A stretch of 64,000 nt of DNA, from assembly GCA_029582165.1 (NCBI GenBank), contig CM055890.1, forward strand, positions 5,207,787-5,271,786, read 5' to 3'. This document shows, piece by piece, positions 44,771-57,249 of this stretch (the stretch's first letter is position 1; each line of letters begins with the position of its first letter). Both the position numbers and the translations under genes were made by a program. The DNA comes from Portulaca oleracea. Lineage: Eukaryota > Streptophyta > Magnoliopsida > Caryophyllales > Portulacaceae. The notes beneath the pieces were generated by a model. That model saw nothing but the letters and a program-made list of their open reading frames with translations, did not search any database and was not told the origin of the DNA.

Positions 44771-46462
44771 TGTGGACATTTTTCCTCGCCATTCAGGCTT
44801 CCGAACGTCCACGTTTTGATTGGAGTGTGATTCGGTGATTTGTGCTAGGGTTTAACCTTTGAAAACTCTTTAAAGAAATCAGACTTACATTTCATGAATA
44901 ATATTTTGTAAAATCACTTTGCCTTTACTTAGGCATTTTATGAGTTATCGAATTAAATCTTTAAAAGTGAACATCCACTTGTTCCAAACTCTTCTAAATT
45001 TAACCCAATTTGCTTATTTAAATGTTAGGCTCGAAAGAGAGTGATTTATGCAACTATTATTTAGAAATATGAGAAAGAAAACCTAAAGTTGCATTGATAC
45101 ATTGTAAAACCATGTTAACCACGGTTTATGCAATCCTCGATGTGTTTTGGTTCGAAATGGGAGTCGCCACCCGACTTTTTAAGGGAAAAGCCAAGACAAA
45201 ACCAAAAGAAAGAAAGACTCCGCCTGCGAAACCCAAGAATGGATTCGAGGGTAAGGCTACGAACTCGAAAAGTAAACTTTAAGAGCTCGCCTCTCACAAA
45301 AGGATAGACTCTACTAAAAGTTTAAAATGCGCTTTTGATAAAGTTTGGAAAGCAAATAAATGAATATTTTATAGAATTATTTCATCGAATCATGCAACAA
45401 GAATGTAACAAAAAGAGATAGAAGAATACAAATATACACCTATTTACAAGGAAAGAAAGAACACTTAAAAGGCTTACATTGCTACTTTGTTGAGAAAACC
45501 TTGCCCAGCCTCTTGATGCTTGTTGAATCCTCCTTGATGCCTTAAAACCTTCCTCTCCAAATGCCAAAGGGATGATAGAAAAAGATGGGAAAAAGATGAT
45601 AAGAAGAAGAGGTAGAAAAAGAGGAATAAGAAGGCTTTTTGTAATTTTGAGATGTGTTTAGGCTAGGGTTTTTTGTGGAGTTTGGGATGGATAAGGTAGG
45701 ATATGTATTTAAGCTTTTTGTAGTGGAAATATTAGGAAGATAATGGTGCTAAGAAAGATGATAAAAGAATAGGATGATAAGAGGGATGAATATGAAGGTA
45801 TAACAAATGGAGATTGAGAGAGATTAGAGACATGGATGATAAGAGAATTGAGAGTGAATGAGATGAAGTGAGGATTAAGTGAGAGAGGAAGGATGATTTG
45901 ATGAGTGAATTGGTGAGCTGATGAGTAGTATTTATAGGAGGATGGAGGATAAGAAATACATGCATACATACACATACACATGGTAATCTCCGTAGCTCTA
46001 CACTTCACTAGGCAGTAGGGGGAGTGAATGGAGATGGACGGCAACACGTGGTCAATTGACCAGGTGTGGTCGGTGTGTGTAGGTCGGTCGGCCACTATGC
46101 TAAGGGGGAGGCGCCAGCTTCGTCCATGCATGCATGGCCGGTGGAGTGTGAAGTCAACCAACCTAGGGAAGCTGCCATTCACACTGGACGAAATGAGCAT
46201 GTGTTTAGCTAACGTTTTTATGTGTTTTTGAGTGCTTTTGTGAGGATTCGATCTCGCAATCTCTGGCGCTTGCTTTTAGGGTTTGCATCGCTCCATTTTT
46301 ATATATAAAAAATGTGCATGTAGCTAGGATGGACCACATGTGATCATTCATGTGACTTTAGGTGAACAAATACATGTAAAATGTATGCATTTATTAAATC
46401 TTTTTTATTTCTTCCGCTCTTCTTTTTATATTGTTTTATGCGTCAAAATTCTGGTGTCTACA
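44771..46462 (-). mobile_element. Tat-clade element 1, 3' LTR (copy B)
   Basis: 1,692 bp, TGTGGACA to TGTCTACA. Over its first 110 bases I count about one difference from the copy A LTR but about ten from the 5' LTR at 60019. The duplication is thus younger than the insertion of the element. TATA box on minus at about 45928-45937. Confidence 0.9.
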
Positions 46463-46476
46463 AGAGCGCCCACTTT
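46463..46476 (-). other. Polypurine tract of Tat element 1, mutated (copy B)
   Basis: The minus strand reads AAAGTGGGCGCTCT, with the G-run broken compared with copy A (AAAGTGGGGGCTCC). Confidence 0.8.
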
Positions 46477-47534
46477 GATTGAGTCCGAAGACAGGATGAG
46501 AATCAAAGTAATCTTGATTTGATGGACACCGGTTGAGGATATGACTTTGGAATCCAAAGCCTGAAGTGATGCTTGGAAGCTGAGTCCTGCATCGCGAATG
46601 GCAAACTTGTGCCGATAGGTGATCTCGAGCAAGAATGATGCTCTACTTGAAGTGATCTCAGACATTTGATGACATCCTACTTGATATGATCTCAGACGTT
46701 TGGGATGTCCTACTTGAAGATGTGGGCTGACACTTGGAAGCTAGGTCCTTTGTCGCGGTTGGCGTACTTGCACCGATAGGGGATCTTGAGCAAGAATGAT
46801 GCTCTACTCGCTGGAGAGACTTCATTAGTCATGATGCCGATGGCTCTTGGGATTGATTTTCTGGTCTTTCTCAGTGTCGGTTCCAGTCTTTCCCGGTGTC
46901 GATGTTGATGATTGTTGGCATGTTCAATGCCGAAGGACTTCATTGATCGCGATGTCGATGGCCTGAGGCTTGAGACTTCATTGAAACTCCGCCGATGGCT
47001 CAGGATCAGGAGTGCATCGAAACTCTACCGATGGCCCTGGTTGTCGAGACTTCACCGAAACTCTGCTGGTAGCTCAGGAATGATGATGACAATTCAATGT
47101 CGAGGTACTTCACCGATCGTGGCCCTTATTTTTCCTGCAAAATGCAAAAAAAAAATAGTTTTCGTCAATTAAATGAATTATAAATTTTGATCCGAGAAAC
47201 TTAACTCAGGTTGCGGCTGCACAGCCATTGGGACTTGTTTCCTTTTGGGGAATGGACATTTTTTACTCTTGAGAAGAGCACACTCTTCTTATTGGGCACG
47301 CCTTGTGCTCGGTCATGCATGGCTTTGGGAACATGCATGACATTGGGAAGAAGTAGACAAAGGAAGAAGAAGACAAAGGCTCCTCCTTTCCAAGGCCGAC
47401 CGGCCTATGCTTTTGGGAAGGAATCTTTTAGCTTGTACAATGCAGCTTTTACAGACCATGCAGGAGACCATTCAACGCAATTATTGTGTTTGGTCTTGTA
47501 GGTCGATCGACTCTACTGGGAACCAGTGGTGAGC
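46477..47534 (-). other. 3' untranslated region of Tat element 1, copy B
   Basis: Counterpart of 23834-24890 with the same CTTGGAAGC repeats (46572 and 46733). No gene. Confidence 0.55.
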
Positions 47535-47537
47535 TGA

Positions 47538-47574
47538 CACGTGGCGGCTGGGGCTCACTCCATTTGCCTATAAA
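47538..47574 (+). promoter_or_regulatory. G-box and TATA box upstream of antisense PMD gene, copy B
   Basis: CACGTG at 47538-47543 and TATAAA at 47569-47574, 117 bp before the ATG at 47686. Spacing is identical to copy A. Confidence 0.5.
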
Positions 47575-47685
47575 CAGCGCTTAAGCTCACTATTCTTTCA
47601 TCATTCCAAATCTGAGCTTTGCATCTTGGCTTCCCATTCTCTCTCTAGAAAATTTTTGGGTGTTTTTGAATTTCTTCATAAAAGT

Positions 47686-50326
47686 ATGAATTTCTTTCGG
47701 AGGGGACGCAGGCGTGCTACTCAACCAGCGGTTCAAGAGCGTCCGTACGTAAGGACGGTGCAGCGGGAGTATCCTAGGAGGGACTTCATTCCGGCTCAGT
47801 TGGTCTTTCGCCAAGATGAGCATGCATGGTTCTTTCATTCTCATGACTCGGTATGCTCCCCCCAACTTCATATAGCATGTTTCATTTTTGCAGTTGCTTT
47901 GCATGCTATTTACTGTTGTACTTTAAGTTGAATCCTAAAGCAACCTTAGTTACCTTAAATTTTGCTTGAAGTACTTTACACCTTAGATTTTTCTTTTGAC
48001 CTTATTGTAGCAAGATTCCTTCAAGGCATGTGGGAGTATTCAGGGTGTAATAACCTTGTCCTTCCATGTGAAGGTGGGCGCATTTTATTCGAGCATCGTG
48101 AGGGATGCTGGTTTTGGCCCTTTTCTAGACTGCCTGAGGGCATGGAAGATCCGCAGCAACAAGAGGACATACAGCCGAGCTATCGTGGAGCGTTTCTGGG
48201 ATACCACGAACTCGTTTCACCTCCCGGTTGGGGAGATGATGCTTACTCCTTTTGACTTTGTGATGATTACAGGTCTTAGCTGGGGCGGCTAGCTACTGGA
48301 GTTTCAGAAGGATGTCGACCCTCGCGTTCATGTGCTTTTGCAACCTTTTATCGTGTTAGCGGGACGAATTGGCGGCCTGCAGTATACGCATCTGGCGGTT
48401 GTTATAAAAAGTGAAGGATTTGGGAGCCTTCCTCTTCCTCAGCGTCAATTCATTGTGCTGGTGCATTTTATCAATGCAACAATTTTTGCAAATCGCGGAG
48501 ACACAATCACTCTCTCCTGGATGCATCACCCCCTGAATTTTGGTGACATGGGATTTTTCAACTGGGCGTCTGCTGCATATGCCCATTTGGTCAGGGGAAT
48601 GCGAGTTGCCTGCCGACCCACCGGGTGTGACACAGTGGCATATACAAGGGCGATAGAGGCTAAGAGGCTCAACCTGGGGAGCAGCCTTCGGCGAGTCTTG
48701 GAGGTATGCTCCAAGATTTTCATCTATTAGAAATTTGTAAGGTGCAAATTTCCTTTTTACTAAGAACCTTTCCTGGTGTACAGGTGTGGGTTATGGCCCA
48801 TTTCCTGCCTGCAGTTGGTAGAACCAACAATGGTGATATGCGCCTCCCAGCTGCTCGGCTATGGTCAGAAGCATCAGGCTACCATCGGTCAAAATTCCAT
48901 TTCAAGGATTTGAACGGGCTCAGAAGGATTATCGACAACCTCAGACAGGTATGTCTTGCATTTTTTGTTATCTCCTTTTTTTTCTCGAGCCTTTGGTGAT
49001 GACTATTACTGCAGGAGGGCATTGTCCGATTCCCATAGAATGGATATAATGCGGAGGACCTTCATTATGATATACGCCTTGCAAGGGAAGCAACCTAGTG
49101 TCGCTTGTTTTCAGAAGGTCCTTCTGGGCTCAGGTTCTATTTGGGGGAACGCTTCTTCTTTCAATATATCGGGGAATGGCCTCCAAGATTCCTATGGATT
49201 CTCCCAAGCTCATCTTTGATAGGCAAGCCTTGGCGGCGGATGAAATGGCTAGGCTGATGGCTGGTGAACCAGCTGTCAGTTTTGTGGTACCGACGGATGA
49301 ATTGGAAGAAGCGGCTCTTCAACATAGAGGACGCCTTGCTTTTTCTCAGGTTTAGCATTTCCTCCGTTTTTGTATTAAGACTGTGGATTTCTGGCATCCT
49401 AAAGATGTTTGTCCTTCTGTAGTTGGAGGGATATTATGATCCTCTTCTGGACCAAAGATGCGAGCGCTGGCGAGCGGAGGGTGAAGATATGCTGTTTGGA
49501 TTCATCCCGCTTATGCCTAACGATCATGAAGTGCTGCAGTTCTTTGATGCAAATCCAGTAAGTTGCATATTTGACCACCCTTCATCTTGCACTATTGATT
49601 CTTATGGATCATCTTTTCGTGCAGCAAGCGTATGCCCACATCCGCGTTTTGTTACGGGAAGGCATCACGGCTCGAGAGTTCATTGATTAAAACTTCGAAA
49701 ACGACCAATATCGAGGTCCGATGCCAGCTGCTGGTAATGAAGATAACGAGGCCCACTCCCATGTGAGTTTGCCACGTTCCGGGAGCTCGTCAAGACGTCC
49801 TCCTCGCCACTCTTCAGCAGGAGAAACAGGTAGTAGAGGTTTTCACAGAGATTCAGGGGCAGGATCATCTAGGCGCAGGGATCAAGATCTGATGAGTGTA
49901 CCATGCGATCCCTATGCCAGCTCTTCGCGGCGAAGGTCTTCTGATATCCCAGAGTTCATGGTGGAAGACTGTTCCGAATCTAGTGGATTCCAAGGTCCAA
50001 TGGAGAGAGTTTCTAGTCCATGGGTGCCTCAATATCATGCTCAATCTATTGTCCCTTACAGTCAGCCCCTTGGCTTTAGCCAGGGTTATCCAGGCTCTGG
50101 CTTTCATGGTATGCCTTCCAGCCAATTCCTGTCTGGTCCTTCTGGTACTCAGGACGGTCCTCAGCCGGACTTCTTTACTGATACGACTGTCAGGAGCTTG
50201 TTTGGCAGCGGTGGTTTTGGCGGGAACTGCTACGCATTATGGCAAGGCTTTCCCTTCTTTTCTTCTTTTTTTTCCTTTTTATGCAATGTAAAAGAAACGC
50301 CATGTAGTAAAGAAATGCGCAGTTAA
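47686..50326 (+). pseudogene. Antisense gene of Tat element: plant mobile domain protein, copy B
   Basis: Exons by GT-AG: 47686-47850, 48011-48703, 48784-48948, 49015-49349, 49423-49557, 49625-50326. Exons 1-3 stay in phase (165, 693 and 165 nt). Exon 2 is better kept than in copy A (MITGLSWGG), with one shared TAG after GG. PMD landmarks are FHLPVGEMMLTPFDFVMITG and HFLPAVGRTNNGDMRLP. Exon 4 has a private TAG (CCATAG at 49035; CCATGG in copy A), then the shared stop after AREAT and the shared frame change. Exon 6 has a private TAA (49686-49691, FIDQ to stop). The tail is Ser/Arg/Gly-rich. It lies antisense to gag-pol. Protein role in the element is unknown. Confidence 0.75.
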
Positions 50327-50827
50327 ATACAATCAGGCAGAGTCGATTTTATGTGATTTTGACTCTCTAATGATGTGACATGCAAACTCGCATTTTTTAT
50401 TTATTTTTAGGTCAATCTCTGACTGTTTACAAAGGAGAAAAAGGAATAATGTACAACAGGAATTACAATTTCTAAAACTAAAAGGGGAAGGAAATAAAAT
50501 TACATTTTTACATAAAGGAAAAATATAATATTATACAAACACGTAGGATCATGCACAAACGCGTCTTTTCCTTCTGGATGCATGCACGTAGGGGTGTGAA
50601 CTCACAAAACGAGTTCATCCCCCTTCCCCGATGGCCGTCGGCCTACACGCGGCGACAGGCACCGTGGTTCATTCGGATGCGTGTTACCGGACACTATGTA
50701 CATCCCCCTTCCTCCTGTTGAGCAACTGTGTACTAGGTAGAACCGAGGCTATATAAGCTTACTTCGTTGTTTTGAGGCTTTATCCCGTTCTTGTTCTCTC
50801 TCAACCCTTCTTCTCTTGCTTGCAATC
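50327..50827 (+). promoter_or_regulatory. Region between the antisense genes with TATA box, copy B
   Basis: Gene-free. TATATAAG at 50750-50757 lies 78 bp before the ATG at 50828, as in copy A. Confidence 0.5.
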
Positions 50828-52258
50828 ATGCCCTTTGATAGAAAACTCAACTCATGGATGAACACACTTACCAAACCCGAAAAGCGGCTCCTCACCTACT
50901 ACAACCTATCTCTGATTTTGAGCCTAAAGCAAGTGAAAATTGACTAGGTGTTTCTTAAAGTGGTCCTGACCTTTTGGGACCTTAAGTTCCATGTCTTTTG
51001 CTTCTCCTGGAATGAATTGTGCCCTCTTCCTGAAGAGTGGGCTTGCATGTTCAAGTTCGATCTTTATGCTCCGCCAACAACTCCTTCTCTTGCTCACAGC
51101 CATCGCGAAAAATTCGAGGAATTAACGAACTTCAATCATCGAGCATTAGGGCACATTTTGGTTGGCAACACAGCCAATTTGCAAGCTTTAGTGGAATTCT
51201 TCCAATCACCCGAGGCGCTTAGACTCAACCCGGCGTTGGGAGTGCGAGGTTTGGTCTTTTGCATTCTTTCTAAATTTTTATTTTATCACGGTGGTTTGGG
51301 TTTTGCACCTATCTCTCTCATCCATGTTGTAGATGAGATGTCCCGAGGTTATAATCTTGCTTCGATAATGATTGCTGAGACCCTCCTCGGTCTCGATTCA
51401 TAGGCTACAAAGCATACCTTTTGCGGAAGTCCCCTCACTCTTCAAGTGAGTATCGACACGTTTTCTCTTTTTTTTTGTTTTTTTCTCTTTTTTTTATTAT
51501 TTTTCTTTGATTTTGCATGGATCATCCAAGTGATCCATGTGGAATCTGTGTGTCAATTTTTTCCTTTTCTCTTTTTTTTTTTGGTTGTAATATATGTTTT
51601 TTTTTTCGTGCAACTAAAATTTTCACTTTCTTTCTTCCACCTGTAGATGTGGCTTATGGAGCATTTAGACATGGTGTTTTCTCCAATCACCTCTTCAGAA
51701 CTAGCGAACTTTTGCCAACGCAAAAGGAAGCTTGACATCTGCCGTAATTTTGATGAATGGGTCATTTTTCTCAAGAATCACAAGGAAATCCGTTGGTGGG
51801 TTCATTGGTGGAAAGTGCCATGATTTTCGAGCCACTCTCGTAAGGCGGCCCACATCACTCTACTTGGCCTTACGAAGCTTACATAATACTTCCCTGATCG
51901 AGTCATGCGGCAAATGGGGCATCCTCAAGACATTCCCCTTCCTCCTTGCGAGATTCCTGACCTTACCTATCTCCAAGGGTCGGTGATTGAATCGTGGATC
52001 AAATATTGGAAAAAACGGGCTGGAAAGAAAGCACCTGCTCCTAACCATATATCCACTACTTCGGCGGATGCTTATCGTAGCTGGCTTGCTACTACTGTTG
52101 GTGCTGTCAATTGGCATGAAAGAACGTTGCGCTCACCTCTTAGAGACATCCCGAAGCTAAAAAGTATCATCGTAGCTAATGATCCTGGGTCGGGATCTAA
52201 AGAAGAGACGCACTCAAGCAAGGAAAAAAACAAGCAAATCCGACCGAATGAGCACTAA
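50828..52258 (+). pseudogene. Antisense gene of Tat element: DUF7745-like protein, copy B
   Basis: Exon 1 50828-51445, intron 51446-51646, exon 2 51647-52258. One TAG (after SLKQVKID, 50945) breaks exon 1. From 50948 the frame is open for 151 codons (FSWNELCPLPEEWACMFKFD, LGHILVGNTANLQALVEFF, LNPALGVRGLVFCILSKFLF). A further stop follows GLDS. Exon 2 has MWLMEHLDMVFSPI, a shared TGA near 51821, then PDRVMRQMGHPQDIPLPP and a Lys/Ser-rich end; here W (TGG) replaces the stop that copy A has at 29471. The best-preserved coding block of the pair is in this copy. Confidence 0.65.
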
Positions 52259-52783
52259 TGGGCCTATACCGACTCCAACTCAACTAGGACTAGACTTAAT
52301 ACTTAAATAAGTAGGGTGGAGAGAAAGAGATGAAATGAAAGAAATGCGTGTGCTGTATATTTTTATTATTTGATGCTTTTCCTTTAGGAAATTGATAAAA
52401 CAAAAATGTATTAAAAAGATGTACTCCTTTTATTGATATAAGAAGTAAAGTGTTACATTTATGTTTTATAAAAATTAACACAAGCCATGTTCTTCTTCTT
52501 CTCGTCCTTCGAAAGCACAACTTAAGCTTCAACACTTTTCTTCTCTCCTTTTACCTAACTCGTCCAGAAGGATTTTCAAGTTAGTCTCTCATTTTTTTTT
52601 CTTTTTTCTATACTCTCCTTTTGCCTGACCTGCCTGAAAAAGGTTTTCAAGTCAGCCTCTTTTTTTTTCTTTCTTTTTTTTTCTTTTTTTTTTCTTTTCT
52701 CTCATAAGCAAGTGGCCTATTGGCAATTCGGTTGCTTGCTTTGATAAGATAGTGCATGTCTAAGTAGCGAAGGATACCATCCC
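52259..52783. other. Spacer between DUF7745-like gene and pol 3' end, copy B
   Basis: Gene-free, T-rich on the plus strand. The homopyrimidine run at 52660-52700 is longer than in copy A. Confidence 0.5.
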
Positions 52784-55700
52784 TTAGAGGCTTAAACATA
52801 ATATCTTTTTCAACTGATCCAAATTCACAGGCTGGACCAGCTCCTCTCCCTCGGGCGTGGCTAATCGGGCGGCGCCCCCTAGAGTGACAGAAGTGACGAT
52901 GTAGGGACCCTTCCAATTTGGGGCAAACTTGCCTCGAGGATCTTGACGTGCTGCTCTCATTTCTTGCAATACTAGATCTCCTTCCATTAAATCCCGGTTT
53001 TTGACTTTCTTATTGAATGCTCAGGAAATCCGACTCTAATAAAGCTGTATATTATGTAGAGCACGGAGTCGTCTTTCATCCAATAAAACCAACTCTTCAT
53101 ATCTAGCTCGGGCACATTCGACCTCAGGGATTTGACTTTCAGCGATGATTTTTAAAGAAGGAACAGCAAGTTCTACCGGCAAGACTGCTTCCATCCCATA
53201 CACCAAAGAGTATTGCGTAGCTCCAGTTGTAGTCCGAATTGACGTTCGATATCCCCATAGTGCAAAAGGAAGCTTGTCGGGCCAATCTTTATAAGTGATT
53301 GTCGTCTTGATGATTTTTATCAGAGTTTTGTTTACAGCCTCTACCGCTCCATTGGTTTGTGGCCGATAAGGAGAAGCATGATGATGACGAACTTTGTACT
53401 TGGCCAAAAGATCTGCAAACTCGCCCATGAAATTCTCCCGTTGTCACTAATTACCTCATGTGGTACCCCGTATCTACAAATGACGTTCCTCAGCATGAAT
53501 TTGGCCACATGCTTTGAAGTGATTTTTGAGTATGAGGTAGCTTCTAACCACTTAGTAAAGTACTCCACAGCTACCAACACATATTCATGACCTCCTGTAC
53601 CTTGGGGTGAAATCTTCCCTATAATGTCGATTCCTTATACTGAAAATGGCCAAGGTGAGGCCAAAGTGGTCAAATAAGAGGACAGTTGATGCTTGAGATC
53701 AGCATACTCTTGACATTTATGACGTTTTCTCACAAATTGGAGACAATCGGACTCCATAGTCGACCGGAAATACCCTGCTCTCTGGATCTTCTCTCATATG
53801 CGGTCCACATTCCCCTCCGTGAGTGGATTTCATTAATTCCTCAGCTTCCTCCTTATCAACACATAGGAGGTTTATCCCCATAGTAGTCTTCTTGTAAAGA
53901 CGATCCTGAATAATGCAGTATTGAGAGGCCACTAACCGGATAGCCCTCCTGGCTCGACGCTCGGCATTTGGCGGGTACGAACCGTCTTTCAGAAATGCAT
54001 AAATATCAAAGAACCATGCATCAGTACTGACCAAACTGATCATTAGCTGTTGATAAGCAGGACAATCTCTCCTCTCCACTGTCACTGCTAGGGCCTTGAT
54101 CTTTTTTGGGCATAGCCATCATGGATGAAAGTTTGGCTAATGCATCAGCTAGCTCGTTGTAGCCCCTTGGTAGATATTTGAACTCAATATGGTTGAACTT
54201 CTCAGCTAGTTTGGACAAATGTTGCTGGTAAAGTGACAAGGATTGGCTCTTCACCTTCCATATGCTAGTAGCTTGATGGACGATCAGACTGGAGTCCCCA
54301 AACACTCGTAACCTTTTAATTCCCATCTCTAGGGCCACATGCAAGCCCAAAATGCAAGCTTCATACTCAGGAGCATTATTAGTAGCCTTAAACTCAAGTT
54401 TGACTACGAAAGGAAAGTATATGTCTTCGGGAGAAACCAATAGAGCTCCGGCCCAGCATCCCATCTGATTAACAGCACCATCAAAGTGTAGCTTCCAGGT
54501 TTCCTCTTCAACTTGAAATATTTGTGCAATACTAAACTCAAACCCCTCAGTGCAAGGCTTCCTATAGGAAACTCAGCCAGAAAATTAGAAACTGCACGCT
54601 CCTTTAAGGACTTCTGTGGTCGAAAATGCAGATCAAACTCGGATAGCATGACCACCCATCGAGCAATCCTGCTGTTGGTAGTAGGTTGTTCCATGATGTA
54701 CTTGACCGGATTACATGATGCGATCATATATATAGTGTGTGAGAGCATATAGTGGCGAAGTTTCTTTGTAGACCATACTAATGCCAAGGCTATCTTCTCA
54801 ATCTCCGAATAGCGAGACTCACACCCCAGAAACTTCTTGCTGATGTAATAGATAGCTCGCTCAAGACCATCACTTTCTTGTGCTAGCATAGCACCCATAT
54901 CGCTTGAACTGATGGTGAGGTAATGCAACAATGGTTTCCCAGAGATAGGCGGGACTAGTACAGGTGGATTAGTCAAGCCGGCTTTAACCTTCTCAAATGT
55001 TGCCTGACACTGGTCATCCCAGTCAATCGTCGCTCCTTTCTTCAGCTTCTGGAATAACTGTTCACAAGTCATTGTGAGCTTGGAAATGAATCTGCTCAAA
55101 TACTGCACCCGCCCTAGGAAACCACGAATCTCCTTTTCCGTACGAGGCGAAGGCATGTCTTAAATTGCTTTGATCTTGGATGGATAAACCTCTATCCCGC
55201 GTTAACAAACGATATAACCCTGCAACTTTCCCGAAGTCACTCCAAACGCACATTTCTGTGGATTCAATCTCATGTTGTACTTGTGGAGGAAGAACTTGCG
55301 TAAGTTTGGAATGTGATCCTCACGCTTTTCGACTTGACGATCATGTCGTCCACATATACCTGAACTTCTACGTGGATTATGTCATGCAGCAGGGTAGTGG
55401 AGGTGCGTTGGTAAGTAGCACCAACGTTCTTCAGTCCGAAAGACATGATAGTGTAACAGAAAGTTCCCCACGGAGTGCTGAATGACGTTTTCTCCATATC
55501 TTCTTCGGCCATTTTGATCTGGTTGTAAACAGCATACCCATCCATGAATGACAAAAACTCATGTCCACAGGTGTGATCAACCAAAATGTAAATATGTGGC
55601 AAAGGAAAGCAATCCTTTGGGCTAGCTTTGTTCAGATCTCGAAAATCAACACACATTCAAAGCTTTCCGTCTTTCTTCGGCAAAGGCACAATGTTATCTA

Positions 55701-56962
55701 CCCACTCCGGGAATTCTACTGCCCTGATGAACTTAGCTTCTAATTGCTTCTTGATCTCACCGTGAATTTTGTCTGACCACTCATTCTTAATCCTACGAGG
55801 TCGTTGCTGTATCGGCTCAGCATCCGGGTATAGTGGAATTGCATGTTCAGTAATCTCTCTGTCAATCCGGGCATGTCTTCGTAAGACCAAGCGAAGACGT
55901 CTACGAACTCCCTTAGAAGCAAGGTGAACTCCTGTTGCTCCTCTAGGGTTAATGTTTTGCCAATTTTCAGTTCCCGGGGAGTTTCAGGCATCCCCACGTT
56001 GATGGCGATGGTTTCTTCGACATGTGCCATGTGATTCTCGTGGTCATTCATGGCTTGCGTTAATTCATTAAAGTCTTTTAAAGGTTCATCATCAAATTCA
56101 TAGTTATTAGCACAGCAATTAGGGAGAAGGGAAGAAGAACAGAGATACTCAGAAACGTTCATTTCATTGATTACAGAAATGGATACAAACTTATCAGGAT
56201 TGGGGCTAATCCCAGCTAACACGAGAGTACATTTATTGTTAATAGCATCGACCCAGGTCACTTTGTGGCAGTACCCATCAGCAGAGATCATGGCGCTTGG
56301 GTCAAATTCAGAGTTGGACAACACAGAAACCAACGAGTCCGCCTCTTTTTCTTTAAGGCTTGTGGATCAGAATCCTTCTTTAAACGGCGAAATTCCTCCA
56401 ACATGTTGTCCATAGCCTCTCTTTGTTGTTCTATATGTTGGTCTTGAAACTCAAGGTGCTCCCGGACCTTTTTCTCATGGTGAACGACCGAATGTAGGAC
56501 CGTATGTTGTAGATTGTCCCTCAGTTCTTCTAAGCGTTGCTGAGTCACTCCTCTATGGTGATAATTGTCTTCGTCATCGCTGGCCCATATGCGATTTATG
56601 GTAAGGGATGTTGGATCTTCAGGAGCAGGAATCACTTCTGTTCTCATAGGGCATGGATTTGATGGAGGAGCCACAGATTCATACCTCGCCTGATTATGCC
56701 TTCCCGACCTAGTTAAGAATGTAGTACTAGGTGGAGCCTCTTCTTCCTTAAAGGACCAGAAATCGTCATTAGGACCTTCTTCATCACTAACCCAAATACC
56801 GTTGACAGTAAAGGCTGTCAACTCTTCAGGAAGGAGTGTCGGTGCTCCTTCGTCGGTGATACATTCGGATGGATCAAAAGTACCCTCTCCCACAAAGATG
56901 GCATGATTTGGGAGATGATTGCTTTTGTTATTGAGTTTATTTGCACCTTTAGGCATCGGCAA
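52784..56962 (-). pseudogene. Tat-clade pol, copy B
   Basis: Minus-strand order: linker (56962-56288); pre-RT and RT (56333-55270; EFVDVFAWSYEDMPG, WVDNIVPLPKKDGKL, stop, MCVDFRDLNKASPKDCFPLP, QVYVDDMIVKSKS); thumb and RNase H (55156-54600; FLGRVQYLSRFISKLTMTCE, SRYSEIEKIALALVWSTKKL); second RNase H (about 54510-54110; LHFDGA, EYEAC, FGDSSL, NELADALAKL); integrase zinc region (near 53790; STHGGECGPHM); core (53580-53036; VEYFTKWLEA, GVPHEVISDNG, SPYRPQTNGAVEAVNKTLIK); GPY/F end (52987-52784). The active-site Asp expected before YFTKW reads Glu in both copies. Shared stop (CGA to TGA before MCVDF) and frameshifts mean the element was already dead at duplication. Confidence 0.85.
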
Positions 56963-56999
56963 GCCCTAGAACGAATCATCTTCTCAATCTGATTGTTAA

Positions 57000-57070
57000 G
57001 CGTTCAACACCGCTTAGTGTCATGACCTCTAGTTCGATGGTACTTGCAGTAAGCATTGTTGTTCCATTCC
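57000..57070 (-). pseudogene. gag zinc-knuckle-like motif, copy B
   Basis: The minus strand encodes EWNNNAYCKYHRTRGHDTE followed by a Cys, a CX2-3HX4HX4C-type motif seen at the gag/protease boundary of Tat elements. In copy B it is separated from the gag core by a 143-bp segment (57101-57243) that copy A lacks. Confidence 0.6.
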
Positions 57071-57100
57071 GGTCCCTTAGTCTAAGGTTCAAGTCTAGGT

Positions 57101-57243
57101 GTGGCAGGACTCGCCGAGCGACTTCGAGGCCTAAAATGCCCATTTTGAAAAACAAAAGAATCTTTTTTTTTTTTTGAAGATAAAATTTCCTTAGTTTGTG
57201 GAAAACTGTCCAATTGAAAGTGCTAACATGCTAAGACTCTAAC
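57101..57243. other. 143-bp segment present only in copy B
   Basis: Between CTAGGT and TGGCAAC, copy A has two bases (AC) where copy B has 143 bp, including a T13 run and a palindrome-like TCGCCGAGCGA. Copy A reads more continuously from gag into the zinc-knuckle region, so insertion in B is possible; deletion in A cannot be excluded. Confidence 0.6.
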
Positions 57244-57249
57244 TGGCAA

